From assembly GCA_000245075.1 (NCBI GenBank), contig JH599921.1:1-40586 (forward strand): 40,586 nt of DNA, in the 5' to 3' direction. The notes below the pieces were generated by a model that was given only the letters and a program-made list of their open reading frames with translations, searched no databases and had not been told where the DNA came from. Of this stretch, positions 27,212 to 35,190 are shown one piece after another. The translations under genes were made by a program, and so were the position numbers. Source of the DNA: Acetobacteraceae bacterium AT-5844 (GTDB lineage: Bacteria; Pseudomonadota; Alphaproteobacteria; Acetobacterales; Acetobacteraceae). Within the stretch, counting starts at the first letter, position 1; each line of letters starts with the position of its first letter.

Positions 27212-28683
27212 AGCAGCGATCCCTGTTCCGGCTTAGGGGAGCGTTTGGGGCGAGGGGTGGGGGGCGGCGGCGGGCCGCCATCGGCCGTGGCGTGCAGCGT
27301 GCCATCCTGGAGGGTGATGTCCAGGCGGGCTCCGGCTGGGACCTCGGCTGCCAGGGTGACGGGATGCCCATCGGCAGTGCGGACAAGAGCAAAACCGCGC
27401 GCCAGCACGCCCTGGTAGGACGAACCTTCCAGCCGAGCGCCGAGGCTGGAAAGGTGGAGCCGTGCTTCCCGCAGCCGTGCCGCCATGCCAGCGGCAGGGT
27501 CCGGGATGCGGGCGAGGCGGGCGTGGCGCTGGTCCGTCAGGCGTTGCAGGGCCGCGCGGGCGCGGAGATCGAACTGGCTGAGGGCGGAGCGGTGGCCGGC
27601 CAGTGTCTCCCGTGGATGCGGCAGGCGGGGGGCGATGGCATCCAGCGCGCTGCGCTTACGGTGCAGCAGCGCCGTGGGGGCGAGGGTGAGCCGTTCAGCC
27701 CGGTCGTCCAGCCGCTGCCGGGCCGCGCCGACGATGCCGGGAAGGTCCGGCATGCGGGCTTCGACGCGGGAGAGGCGCAGGCGGGCATGGTTCAGCGAGG
27801 CCTGGCCGCATTGGATGAGGCGCGCGGAGGTCTGCTCCAGCGCCGCCAGCAGGTCCGCCCGCGCGGGCACCGCCATTTCGGCGGCGGCGGTGGGGGTGGG
27901 GGCGCGGCGGTCCGAGGCGAAGTCGATGAGCGTCGTATCCGTCTCGTGGCCCACCGCCGAGATCAGCGGGATGGGGCAGTTGGCGGCGGCGCGGACGACG
28001 ATTTCCTCGTTGAAGGCCATCAGGTCTTCCAGGCTGCCGCCGCCGCGCGCGATGATCAGCACGTCCGGCCGCGGAATGCCGGGCGGCAGGCGGGAGAAGC
28101 CCTCGATGGCGGCGGCGATCTGCTCCGCCGCGCCCTGGCCCTGCACCGGCACCGGCCAGAGCAGGATATGGCGCGGGAAGCGCCGGGCGATGGTGGTGCG
28201 GATGTCCTGGATAACCGCGCCCTTCTCCGAGGAGACGACGCCGACCACGCGCGGCAGCCGGGGCAGGGGGCGCTTGCGGGATTCGTCGAACAGGCCTTCC
28301 GCGCCCAGCTTCTTGCGCAGGGCATCGATGCGGGCGAGCAGCGCGCCTTCGCCCGCATATTCCAGCCGGTCGATGATGAGCTGGTAGTCCGAGCGCTCGC
28401 CATAGGCGGAGATCTTGCCGGTGGCGATGACCTCGACACCGTTCTCCGGCTTCAGCGTCAGGCGGGGCACGGCGAAGCGCCAGATGATGGCGCGGATTTT
28501 CGCCCCTTCATCCTTCAGCGCCAGATAGATGTGGCCTGAGGGGTAGGCCTTGAGTTCCGTGATCTCGCCCCGGATGCGCACGCGGCCGAACTCGCTCTCC
28601 AGTGTGCGCTTGATGGCGCCGCTGATCTCGGAGACCGTGAATTCGGGAGCGTTGGTGCGCGGGGGGGCGTCGGTGGTATCCAT
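27208..28683 (-). CDS. xseA: exodeoxyribonuclease VII large subunit
   Basis: This 491-residue catalytic subunit of exonuclease VII degrades single-stranded DNA from both ends together with XseB. The N-terminal OB-fold begins at FTVSEISGAIKRTLESEFGRVRIRGEI, then KAYPSGHIYLALKDE. The nuclease core carries VGVVSSEKGAVIQDI, DVLIIARGGGSLEDLMAFN and the conserved AVGHETDTTLIDFASDRRAPTPTAAAE. A long coiled region with many Arg/Ala/Leu follows, and the C-terminus has SYQGVLARGFALVR. The ATG at 28683 was chosen; the open frame continues far upstream but overlaps purD on the other strand. xseB is not adjacent. It is divergent from purD across 111 bp. Confidence 0.95.
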   Translation of the reverse strand: MDTTDAPPRTNAPEFTVSEISGAIKRTLESEFGRVRIRGEITELKAYPSGHIYLALKDEGAKIRAIIWRFAVPRLTLKPENGVEVIATGKISAYGERSDYQLIIDRLEYAGEGALLARIDALRKKLGAEGLFDESRKRPLPRLPRVVGVVSSEKGAVIQDIRTTIARRFPRHILLWPVPVQGQGAAEQIAAAIEGFSRLPPGIPRPDVLIIARGGGSLEDLMAFNEEIVVRAAANCPIPLISAVGHETDTTLIDFASDRRAPTPTAAAEMAVPARADLLAALEQTSARLIQCGQASLNHARLRLSRVEARMPDLPGIVGAARQRLDDRAERLTLAPTALLHRKRSALDAIAPRLPHPRETLAGHRSALSQFDLRARAALQRLTDQRHARLARIPDPAAGMAARLREARLHLSSLGARLEGSSYQGVLARGFALVRTADGHPVTLAAEVPAGARLDITLQDGTLHATADGGPPPPPTPRPKRSPKPEQGSLL

Positions 28684-28794
28684 CGCGTCCCAGTATGCGG
28701 CGGCGAGGCCGCCATGGCGAGGGTGAGGGGCGCGAGGGTGACGGGAAGCCCGCGCCATGCTAGCGCCACGCCGGTTTTCCAAGCGGGGGTCGCG

Positions 28795-30063
28795 ATGAAG
28801 GTTTTGCTGGTGGGCGGCGGTGGCCGCGAGCATGCGCTGGCCTGGGCTCTGGCGGCATCCCCGCTGCTGACCAAGCTGTGGTGCGCGCCGGGCAATGCGG
28901 GCATTGCCGATGTGGCGGAATGCGTGGCCATCGGCGCCGAGGATGTGCCGGCGCTGGTCGCCTTCGCCGGGGAGCAGGCGGTGGATCTGGTGGTGGTGGG
29001 GCCCGAGGCGCCGCTGACGCTTGGGCTGGCCGATGCCTGCGCCGAGGCGGGCATCAAGTGCTTCGGCCCCAGCGCCGCCGCCGCGAAGCTGGAGGGCAGC
29101 AAGGCCTTCACCCGCGAGGTGACGACCGCCGCCGGCGTGCCGGGCGCGGAATGGGCGCGCTTCGAGGATGCCGAGGCCGCCCGGGCCTATCTGCGGGAGA
29201 AGGGCGCGCCGATTGTGGTGAAGGCCGATGGCCTGGCCGCGGGCAAGGGCGTGGTGGTGGCCGAGACGCTGGAAGAGGCCGAGGCCGCCATCACCGACAT
29301 TATGGAGAGCCGCGTGCATGGCGCGGCGGGCTCCACCATCCTGCTGGAAGAATGCCTGGTGGGGCAGGAGGTCTCCTTCTTCGCGCTGTGCGATGGCGAG
29401 ACGGCGCTGCCCATGGCGGCGGCGCAGGATCACAAGCGTGTGGGAGATGGCGACACCGGCCCGAATACGGGTGGCATGGGCGCCTATTCCCCGCCGCCGG
29501 CCTTTACCCCCGCCATCGAGGCCGAGGTGATGACGCGGATTGTCCGGCCCTCCCTGGAGGAGATGGCGAAGCGCGGCACGCCGTTCCGGGGCGTGCTGTT
29601 CGTCGGGCTGATGCTGACGGCGACGGGGCCGAAGCTGATCGAGTTTAATGTCCGCTTCGGCGACCCGGAATGCCAGGTGCTGATGCTGCGCCTGCAGTCC
29701 GACCTGTTGGCGGCGCTGGTGGCGGCCTGTGACGGAGAGCTTTCGCGCTTCTCCCTGCAATGGTCGAAGGAAGCGGCGATGGTGGTGGTGATGGCGGCCC
29801 AGGGCTATCCGGGCAGCTATGCCAAGAACACCATCATCGAGGGGTTGGAGAAGGCCTCCCAGGTGCCGGGCGCGCAGGTGTTCCATGCGGGCACGGCCCG
29901 GGGCGAGGACGGCGCGCTGGTTTCCACCGGCGGGCGCGTGCTGGGCGTGGCCGGTGTCGGCGCGACGCTGAAGGAGGCGCATGACGCGGCCTATGCCGCG
30001 GTTGATGCCATCCATTGGCCGCAGGGCTTCTGCCGGCGGGATATCGGCTGGCGCGCGCTCTGA
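28795..30063 (+). CDS. purD: phosphoribosylamine-glycine ligase (GARS)
   Basis: This 422-residue ATP-grasp enzyme of de novo purine synthesis joins phosphoribosylamine and glycine. It starts MKVLLVGGGGREHALAWAL, followed by VGPEAPLTLGLADACAEAG and FGPSAAAAKLEGSKAFTREV. The ATP-grasp core contains IVVKADGLAAGKGVVVA, the QDHKRVGDGDTGPNTGGMGAYSP signature and LIEFNVRFGDPECQVLM with metal-binding Glu/Asn. The start at 28795 gives the family's normal length; a reading from 28714 adds 27 residues. A GGGGGT element precedes it. It is divergent from xseA and followed at 95 bp by a secreted beta-helix gene. Confidence 0.97.
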   Translation: MKVLLVGGGGREHALAWALAASPLLTKLWCAPGNAGIADVAECVAIGAEDVPALVAFAGEQAVDLVVVGPEAPLTLGLADACAEAGIKCFGPSAAAAKLEGSKAFTREVTTAAGVPGAEWARFEDAEAARAYLREKGAPIVVKADGLAAGKGVVVAETLEEAEAAITDIMESRVHGAAGSTILLEECLVGQEVSFFALCDGETALPMAAAQDHKRVGDGDTGPNTGGMGAYSPPPAFTPAIEAEVMTRIVRPSLEEMAKRGTPFRGVLFVGLMLTATGPKLIEFNVRFGDPECQVLMLRLQSDLLAALVAACDGELSRFSLQWSKEAAMVVVMAAQGYPGSYAKNTIIEGLEKASQVPGAQVFHAGTARGEDGALVSTGGRVLGVAGVGATLKEAHDAAYAAVDAIHWPQGFCRRDIGWRAL

Positions 30064-30158
30064 CGAATAGGCGAGCGGGCTGGCGCCCCCCTGGCTGGAG
30101 GCACATAATCCAATGCGGACCGGGCTGTGACGGCGCGGTGATGCTGAAGGATATGAGC

Positions 30159-31358
30159 ATGCGGCAACTTGCTTTCCATTCCGCTGCCCGTGCCCGGAGA
30201 TGCGGATTGGGCCTCACGGTGGCGGGAATGGCCCTGGGGGTAGGCATGCTGCTCTTGGGCTCCGCTGCCGCGCAGCCGGCCGCCTGCGGTACCAACCTGC
30301 GTGTCGATCGTTCCATGCAACTGGAGCCGGGGTGCCGGTACACCGGCTCCACTGTGATCACCGGCTCCAACCTCGTGCTGGATTGCCGGGGGGCGACGCT
30401 GGATGGCGACTACAAGGTGGTGCCCGTGCTGCGTGTCGGTGGCGACAGAATGGTTTCGGATGTCGAGATCCGTAACTGCGTCATCACGGGCTCTCGCGGC
30501 AGCGCCGTCATCATTGGGCTGAGCGCGCCGGACAGCCGGAAGCCGCTCGGCGCGGATGGGCGGCCCGACCCCGCCCAGCACCCGCACCGGATCACGCTAC
30601 GGGATGTGACGGTGACGCGGAATAGCGGCGTGGGGATCTTCGTGGACGACTATGTCCAGGACACGTCGATCCTGAATTCCACCGTCGAGAACAATGCGGC
30701 TGTCGGAATCTACCTGGAGCATAATTCCCGACGCTCGCGTATCGCCAATACGCGTGTGGCGCGCAACGGGTTTGGCCGAAAGAGCGGGATTCCAGCTGCC
30801 TCGAACACCTCGCGCGAGGGGATCGCGGTCGATGCGTCGGCGGACAATATCATTGAGAACAACACGATTTCCGGGAACAACCAGGGCGGCATCTTTCTCT
30901 ACCGGAATTGCGGAGAGCAGCCGAATAACCCGGACCAGGTGCTGCGCACGCAGCCGGCGACTGGGAATGTCATCCGCGACAACGTGATCGAGGGCGGGAG
31001 CCTGGTGGGCATCGCCATCGCATCCCGGCAGGATATGCCGGTGAAGCCGGAAAGCTGCCGGCTGCGCGTTGATGCCGCGCGGGGCATCTATCCTGATGCG
31101 GCGCCAGGGAACCGGGTTCTCGGCAATACGATCCGGGGCGTTCCTGTGGGTATCCGCGTTTCCGACGATGGGAATGTCGTGGAGGATAACAGGATCTCCG
31201 CGGCTCGGGACTGTATCCGCCTTGGCTCCCAGGAGCGCAACCGGCTTGGCCATCCAATCCAGGACCTCATTGTAAGGGGTAATAGCTGCATGGAAGGACG
31301 CGTGAACGTGCTGCCCGAGACGCGGATGATCCAGGGCAATGGGCCGATGACGCGCTGA
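30159..31358 (+). CDS. secreted right-handed parallel beta-helix protein
   Basis: This 399-residue exported protein has a Sec signal peptide (about residues 1-40, ending ...LLLGSAAAQPAAC). The mature region is dominated by short repeats of Val/Ile-Asn and Gly-Ile patterns such as NSTVENNAAVGIYLEHNS, ENNTISGNNQGGIFLY and RVLGNTIRGVPVGIRVS. These are typical coils of a right-handed beta-helix (pectate lyase, NosD, alginate epimerase fold). Whether it is an enzyme is not clear. The coil repeats are well kept and no catalytic motif stands out. Cysteines occur in the mature protein and could form disulfides. Start at ATG 30159 follows AAGGA with 7-nt spacing; ATGs at 30141 and 30153 lack it. Confidence 0.75.
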   Translation: MRQLAFHSAARARRCGLGLTVAGMALGVGMLLLGSAAAQPAACGTNLRVDRSMQLEPGCRYTGSTVITGSNLVLDCRGATLDGDYKVVPVLRVGGDRMVSDVEIRNCVITGSRGSAVIIGLSAPDSRKPLGADGRPDPAQHPHRITLRDVTVTRNSGVGIFVDDYVQDTSILNSTVENNAAVGIYLEHNSRRSRIANTRVARNGFGRKSGIPAASNTSREGIAVDASADNIIENNTISGNNQGGIFLYRNCGEQPNNPDQVLRTQPATGNVIRDNVIEGGSLVGIAIASRQDMPVKPESCRLRVDAARGIYPDAAPGNRVLGNTIRGVPVGIRVSDDGNVVEDNRISAARDCIRLGSQERNRLGHPIQDLIVRGNSCMEGRVNVLPETRMIQGNGPMTR

Positions 31359-31361
31359 GGC

Positions 31362-32495
31362 TCAGAACAGCGCGAGCTGGGTCGCCTCGCCGGGCTTGGG
31401 CGGCACGCTGAACAGGTCGCAGCGCAGCCCGGCCTGGGAGGTGTGGCCCTGTTTCGTGCGGTCCAGCCCCAGCCGGCGCACGGCGACCTGGAAGCGGTGG
31501 CCGAGCATCTCGGCATAAGGGCCGGTGCCGGTCTGCCGCTGGCCGATGCGGCTGTTATAGGCCGCGCCCTCACGCGTCTGCCGCACCAGGGACATGACGC
31601 GCTCGGCCCGGTCCGGCATGTGCTCGCGCAGCCAGGCCTCGAAGAGACCGACGATTTCCAGCGGCAGGCGCAGCAGCACATAGCCGGCGCGCTGCGCACC
31701 ATGGGCGGCGGCGCGTTCCAGAATGCGCTCCAGCTCCATGTCGTTGACGGCCGGGATCATCGGCGCCGCCAGCACGGCGGTGGGGATGCCGGCCTCGGAG
31801 AGTTTTGTCAGCGCATCCAGCCGTTTTTGCGGGGAGGCGGCGCGGGGCTCCAGGATGCGCGCCAGGGCGCCATCGAGCGTGGTAATGGAAAGGCACACCC
31901 GTGCAAGGCCGCGCTCGGCCATGCGGGAGAGAATGTCGATATCCCTGAGCACACCTGAGGATTTCGTGACGATGCCGATAGGATGGTTGAAGCGTTCCAA
32001 CACCTCCAGCACCGCGCGGGTCAGCTTCAGCGTGCGTTCCACCGGCTGGTAGGGGTCTGTATTGGTCCCCATGGCCATGGGCCCCACGCGGTAGCCGGGC
32101 TTGCGGAGTTCCTTTTCCAGCAACTCGGCCACCTGGGGCTTGAAGATCAGCTTCGTCTCGAAATCGAGGCCCGGGGAAAAGCCCAGATAGGCATGGGTGG
32201 GGCGGGCGAAGCAGTAGATGCAGCCATGCTCGCAGCCCCGGTAGGGATTGATGGAACGGTCGAAGCCGATATCCGGCGAGTCGTTCCAGGCGATGGCGCT
32301 GCGGCTGCTGTCCTTGATGAGCGTGGTCGCCAGCGGGGGGAGGTCGGTGGCGTCCTCGCCCAGCGTGTCCCAGCCATCGTCGAAGGCGACGGTCGAGTGG
32401 CGGTCGAAGCGCACGGCCGGGTTGGTGGTGGCGCCGCGGCCCTTGCGTGCTCCGTTCAAGAGGACGGAGGCGTCGTGGAGGCTGCCGTCGGGCAT
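31362..32495 (-). CDS. PA0069-family (SplB-like) radical SAM protein
   Basis: This 377-residue radical SAM enzyme belongs to the group containing PA0069 and Rv2578c, relatives of spore photoproduct lyase. The 4Fe-4S motif is CEHGCIYC (Cys88, Cys92, Cys95) after INPYRG. Other family segments are FETKLIFKPQVAELLEKEL, GTNTDPYQPVERTLKLTR and VTKSSGVLRDIDIL. The reaction is not established for this group; repair of DNA photoproducts has been suggested by homology. The start ATG at 32495 follows AAGGGG at 8-nt spacing. A LexA-type box lies about 57 bp upstream. The gene converges on the beta-helix gene, 3 bp from its end. Confidence 0.85.
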   Translation of the reverse strand: MPDGSLHDASVLLNGARKGRGATTNPAVRFDRHSTVAFDDGWDTLGEDATDLPPLATTLIKDSSRSAIAWNDSPDIGFDRSINPYRGCEHGCIYCFARPTHAYLGFSPGLDFETKLIFKPQVAELLEKELRKPGYRVGPMAMGTNTDPYQPVERTLKLTRAVLEVLERFNHPIGIVTKSSGVLRDIDILSRMAERGLARVCLSITTLDGALARILEPRAASPQKRLDALTKLSEAGIPTAVLAAPMIPAVNDMELERILERAAAHGAQRAGYVLLRLPLEIVGLFEAWLREHMPDRAERVMSLVRQTREGAAYNSRIGQRQTGTGPYAEMLGHRFQVAVRRLGLDRTKQGHTSQAGLRCDLFSVPPKPGEATQLALF

Positions 32496-32528
32496 ACCGC
32501 GTTCCCCTTTCGTTCGGAGCGATGTTTG

Positions 32529-32551
32529 CGACTTCGCCTGCCGAGAGTCAA
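32529..32551 (-). promoter_or_regulatory. candidate -35/-10 region of the radical SAM gene
   Basis: Directly after the LexA-type box the minus strand reads TTGACT (32551-32546), then CTCGGCAGGCGAAGTCG (17 bp), then CAAACA (32528-32523). The -35 is near consensus and the -10 is poor. The box abuts the -35, as expected for repression by LexA. Confidence 0.35.
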
Positions 32552-32566
32552 GAACATCGAGAGAAC
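32552..32566 (-). promoter_or_regulatory. LexA-type SOS box, GTTC-N7-GTTC
   Basis: The minus strand reads GTTC-TCTCGAT-GTTC. Alphaproteobacterial LexA binds the direct repeat GTTC-N7-GTTC, and this is an exact match to that pattern, about 57 bp upstream of the radical SAM start. A further GTTC/GAAC pair lies nearby (32578 and 32598). Confidence 0.65.
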
Positions 32567-32612
32567 GAATGGTTAATGTTCTCCTCGGTCAAAAGGGGAA
32601 CGAGAGTGGCCC

Positions 32613-33152
32613 TCAGCCGGCGCGCAGATGCTCCAGCAACCGGGGCATCAGCTCCACCAGGTTGCAGGGCTTGTGCCGGGCATCGAGCTGGAAGCGGAGG
32701 ATGTCGTCCCACGCATCCCGCACCGCACCGGAGGAGCCGGGCAGGGCGAAGAGATAGGTGCCGCCCGCGACGCCGCCGATGGCGCGGGACTGGATCGTGC
32801 TGGTGCCGATCTTCTGGTAGCTGAGCATGCGGAACAGCTCACCGAAGCCGGTGATCTCCTTATCCAGCACGCGGTTGAAGGCCTCGGGCGTCACGTCCCG
32901 GCCGGTGATGCCGGTGCCGCCGGTGGTGATGCCGACATCTACCTCCGGGTCCGCGATCCAGCGGCGCAGCACGCTTTCGATGGCCTCGGCATCGTCGCGC
33001 ACGATGCGGCGGGAATGCACGACATGGCCGGCCTCGGCCACGCGGTCCGCCAGCAACTGCCCGGATTTGTCGGTGGTCAGGTCGCGGGTGTCGGACACCG
33101 TCAGGATGGCGATGTTGACCGGCAGGAAGGTCAGGCTCTCATCGATCGGCAT
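32613..33152 (-). CDS. moaB: molybdopterin adenylyltransferase-like MoaB
   Basis: This 179-residue MogA/MoaB-fold protein acts in molybdenum cofactor synthesis, adenylylating molybdopterin before metal insertion. IAILTVSDTRDLTTDKSGQLLADRV is the N-terminal signature. TTGGTGITGRDVTPEAF (76-92) is the substrate-binding loop, and GGVAGGTYLFALPGSSGAVRDAW (126-148) is also typical. It starts 12 bp after the stop of the GGDEF gene, with GAGAGGGG as ribosome binding site, so it is the last gene of the phosphorelay operon. No other molybdenum cofactor gene is in the window. Confidence 0.92.
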   Translation of the reverse strand: MPIDESLTFLPVNIAILTVSDTRDLTTDKSGQLLADRVAEAGHVVHSRRIVRDDAEAIESVLRRWIADPEVDVGITTGGTGITGRDVTPEAFNRVLDKEITGFGELFRMLSYQKIGTSTIQSRAIGGVAGGTYLFALPGSSGAVRDAWDDILRFQLDARHKPCNLVELMPRLLEHLRAG

Positions 33153-33164
33153 GTCTTGCCCCTC

Positions 33165-34793
33165 TCAGGATGGCCGCTCCACCCGGTTCCGGCCGGCGCG
33201 CTTCGCCGCATAGAGGGCGGCATCGGCGGCGGAAATCAAGGCCTCCGGCTCATCATGGCCGCCGCTGCCGGCGATGCCCGCGCTGAAGGTGACGCGGAAA
33301 GGGGCCTCGGCGCCATCGAAGGGCGTGGCACTGAAACGCTCGCGGATCTGGTTCAGCCGCTCGGCCGCCGTTTCCTCCACCGTGCCGGGCAGGATGGCGG
33401 CGAATTCCTCGCCGCCATAGCGCCCGATGATATCGGTCCGCCGCAGCTGCTTCTGCAGGGCGCGGGCGAGGCCACGGATGACGCGGTCTCCCACCAGATG
33501 GCCATGGGTGTCGTTGACGCCCTTGAAGTGGTCGAGGTCGATGATGGCGAGGCTGAGTTCCTTGCCCTCCCGCTGTGCCCGCTCCAACTCCAGCGAGAGC
33601 CTTTCCTTGAAGCGGGCGTGGTTCAGCAGGCCGGTCAGGCTGTCGCTCTCCATCACGGCCCGCAGGGAGCGGGCGCGTTCCGCGCGCAGCCGCACCAGAG
33701 TCACCAGCCGGTCGAGATCCACGGGCTTGGGGATGAAGTCATCACCGCCCAGGCGGCGCGCCAGCAATTGGCGGGCGGTATCCTGCTCCGCCGAGAGGAA
33801 GACGATGGGCAGGGAGAGATGCCGCCGGCTCTGGCGGATGACCCGGGCGAGCTCGATACCGTCCACCAGCGGCATCTGCACATCCATGAGGATGAGGTCC
33901 GGTGTGGTGGCGGAGAGGGCCTCGATGGCGAGGGAGGGATCGCTGACCACCGTCACCAGCATGCCCGCGCGGCGCAGGGCCAGGGCATAGGCCTCGGCCA
34001 GCAGCGGATCGTCATCCACCACCAGGATGGAATAGCGGGCCTGGGTGTTGTGGTTGGCGAAATGGTCCAGCCAATCGGCCAGCTCATTCACGTCCACGGG
34101 CTTGGCCACGGTGGCGGTGACGCCGGCACGGGCGGCGGCGAGGCGGGCTTCGAAGCCTGCTTCCTTTGCCAGGAGGATGACGGGGCAGAGGGGGGAGAGC
34201 CGGGCGGCCGTCTGGATCGGCTCCGGCAGCGTATCGTCGACCACGGCCGCGGTGATGCGGCTGCCGGGCACGATGCCATCCAGAGCCTCGATGCCGGTCA
34301 GCTGCTCCAGCGCATAGCCCAGATTGCCGATGACGCCCGCCAGTGCCGCCTGCTCGCCGGGTGCTGCGAAGAGGAAGACGGCTTCGGCTTCACCGGACTG
34401 GGCGGTGGCGTTGGCCTCCGCTTCCGTCCCGCCGGTGGCGGAAGGCCCTGCCTCCCAGGCGGCGCGGACAGCGTTCACGAGCTGGGTGGTCTGGCCGATG
34501 CGGTCTGCCGAATCGCCGACATGCTCGGAGAGGCCGAGCAGCATGACCTCCAGCGGCGCGGCGGCCAGCGAGATGGCTGGAAAGCCGAAAGTGCCGCCGG
34601 CACCGGCCAGACGATGGGCGCTGGCGGCGAGTTCCTTCGCGTCGTGCCGGGCGGCGTCGTCCCATTGCGGGCGGGATGCGAGGCGGGACCAGCCTTCCGA
34701 GACTTCCCGCACCCGCTCGCCAAGCTGCTGGACGCCTTCCGCGCGCAGGCGGCGCAGGGCGTCGCGCAATTCTTCTTCGGGGGAGAGCGCCAT
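33165..34793 (-). CDS. Hpt-REC-REC-GGDEF diguanylate cyclase
   Basis: This 542-residue protein has a histidine phosphotransfer domain (His60 in ASAHRLAGAGGTFGF), a degenerate receiver (about 137-245) and an intact receiver (about 255-370: acidic Asp260-262, phosphoacceptor Asp304, Lys356). A GGDEF domain with active site GGEEF (460-464) follows, and an intact I-site RRTD (451-454). It should make c-di-GMP when the second receiver is phosphorylated, much as PleD does, with product inhibition through the I-site. The first receiver lacks the paired N-terminal acids (AVFLFAAPGEQ). Its ATG is one base past the stop of the response regulator gene, so it is translated with the kinase operon. The Hpt could relay phosphate from the hybrid kinase. 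Confidence 0.88.
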   Translation of the reverse strand: MALSPEEELRDALRRLRAEGVQQLGERVREVSEGWSRLASRPQWDDAARHDAKELAASAHRLAGAGGTFGFPAISLAAAPLEVMLLGLSEHVGDSADRIGQTTQLVNAVRAAWEAGPSATGGTEAEANATAQSGEAEAVFLFAAPGEQAALAGVIGNLGYALEQLTGIEALDGIVPGSRITAAVVDDTLPEPIQTAARLSPLCPVILLAKEAGFEARLAAARAGVTATVAKPVDVNELADWLDHFANHNTQARYSILVVDDDPLLAEAYALALRRAGMLVTVVSDPSLAIEALSATTPDLILMDVQMPLVDGIELARVIRQSRRHLSLPIVFLSAEQDTARQLLARRLGGDDFIPKPVDLDRLVTLVRLRAERARSLRAVMESDSLTGLLNHARFKERLSLELERAQREGKELSLAIIDLDHFKGVNDTHGHLVGDRVIRGLARALQKQLRRTDIIGRYGGEEFAAILPGTVEETAAERLNQIRERFSATPFDGAEAPFRVTFSAGIAGSGGHDEPEALISAADAALYAAKRAGRNRVERPS

Positions 34794-34794
34794 G

Positions 34795-35186
<392 letters not shown>

Positions 35187-35190
<4 letters not shown>

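Noticed and set aside
28684-30015. Upstream in-frame extension of xseA antisense to purD
   Set aside because: The extension has no homology pattern and lies opposite purD. XseA homologs begin near the ATG at 28683.
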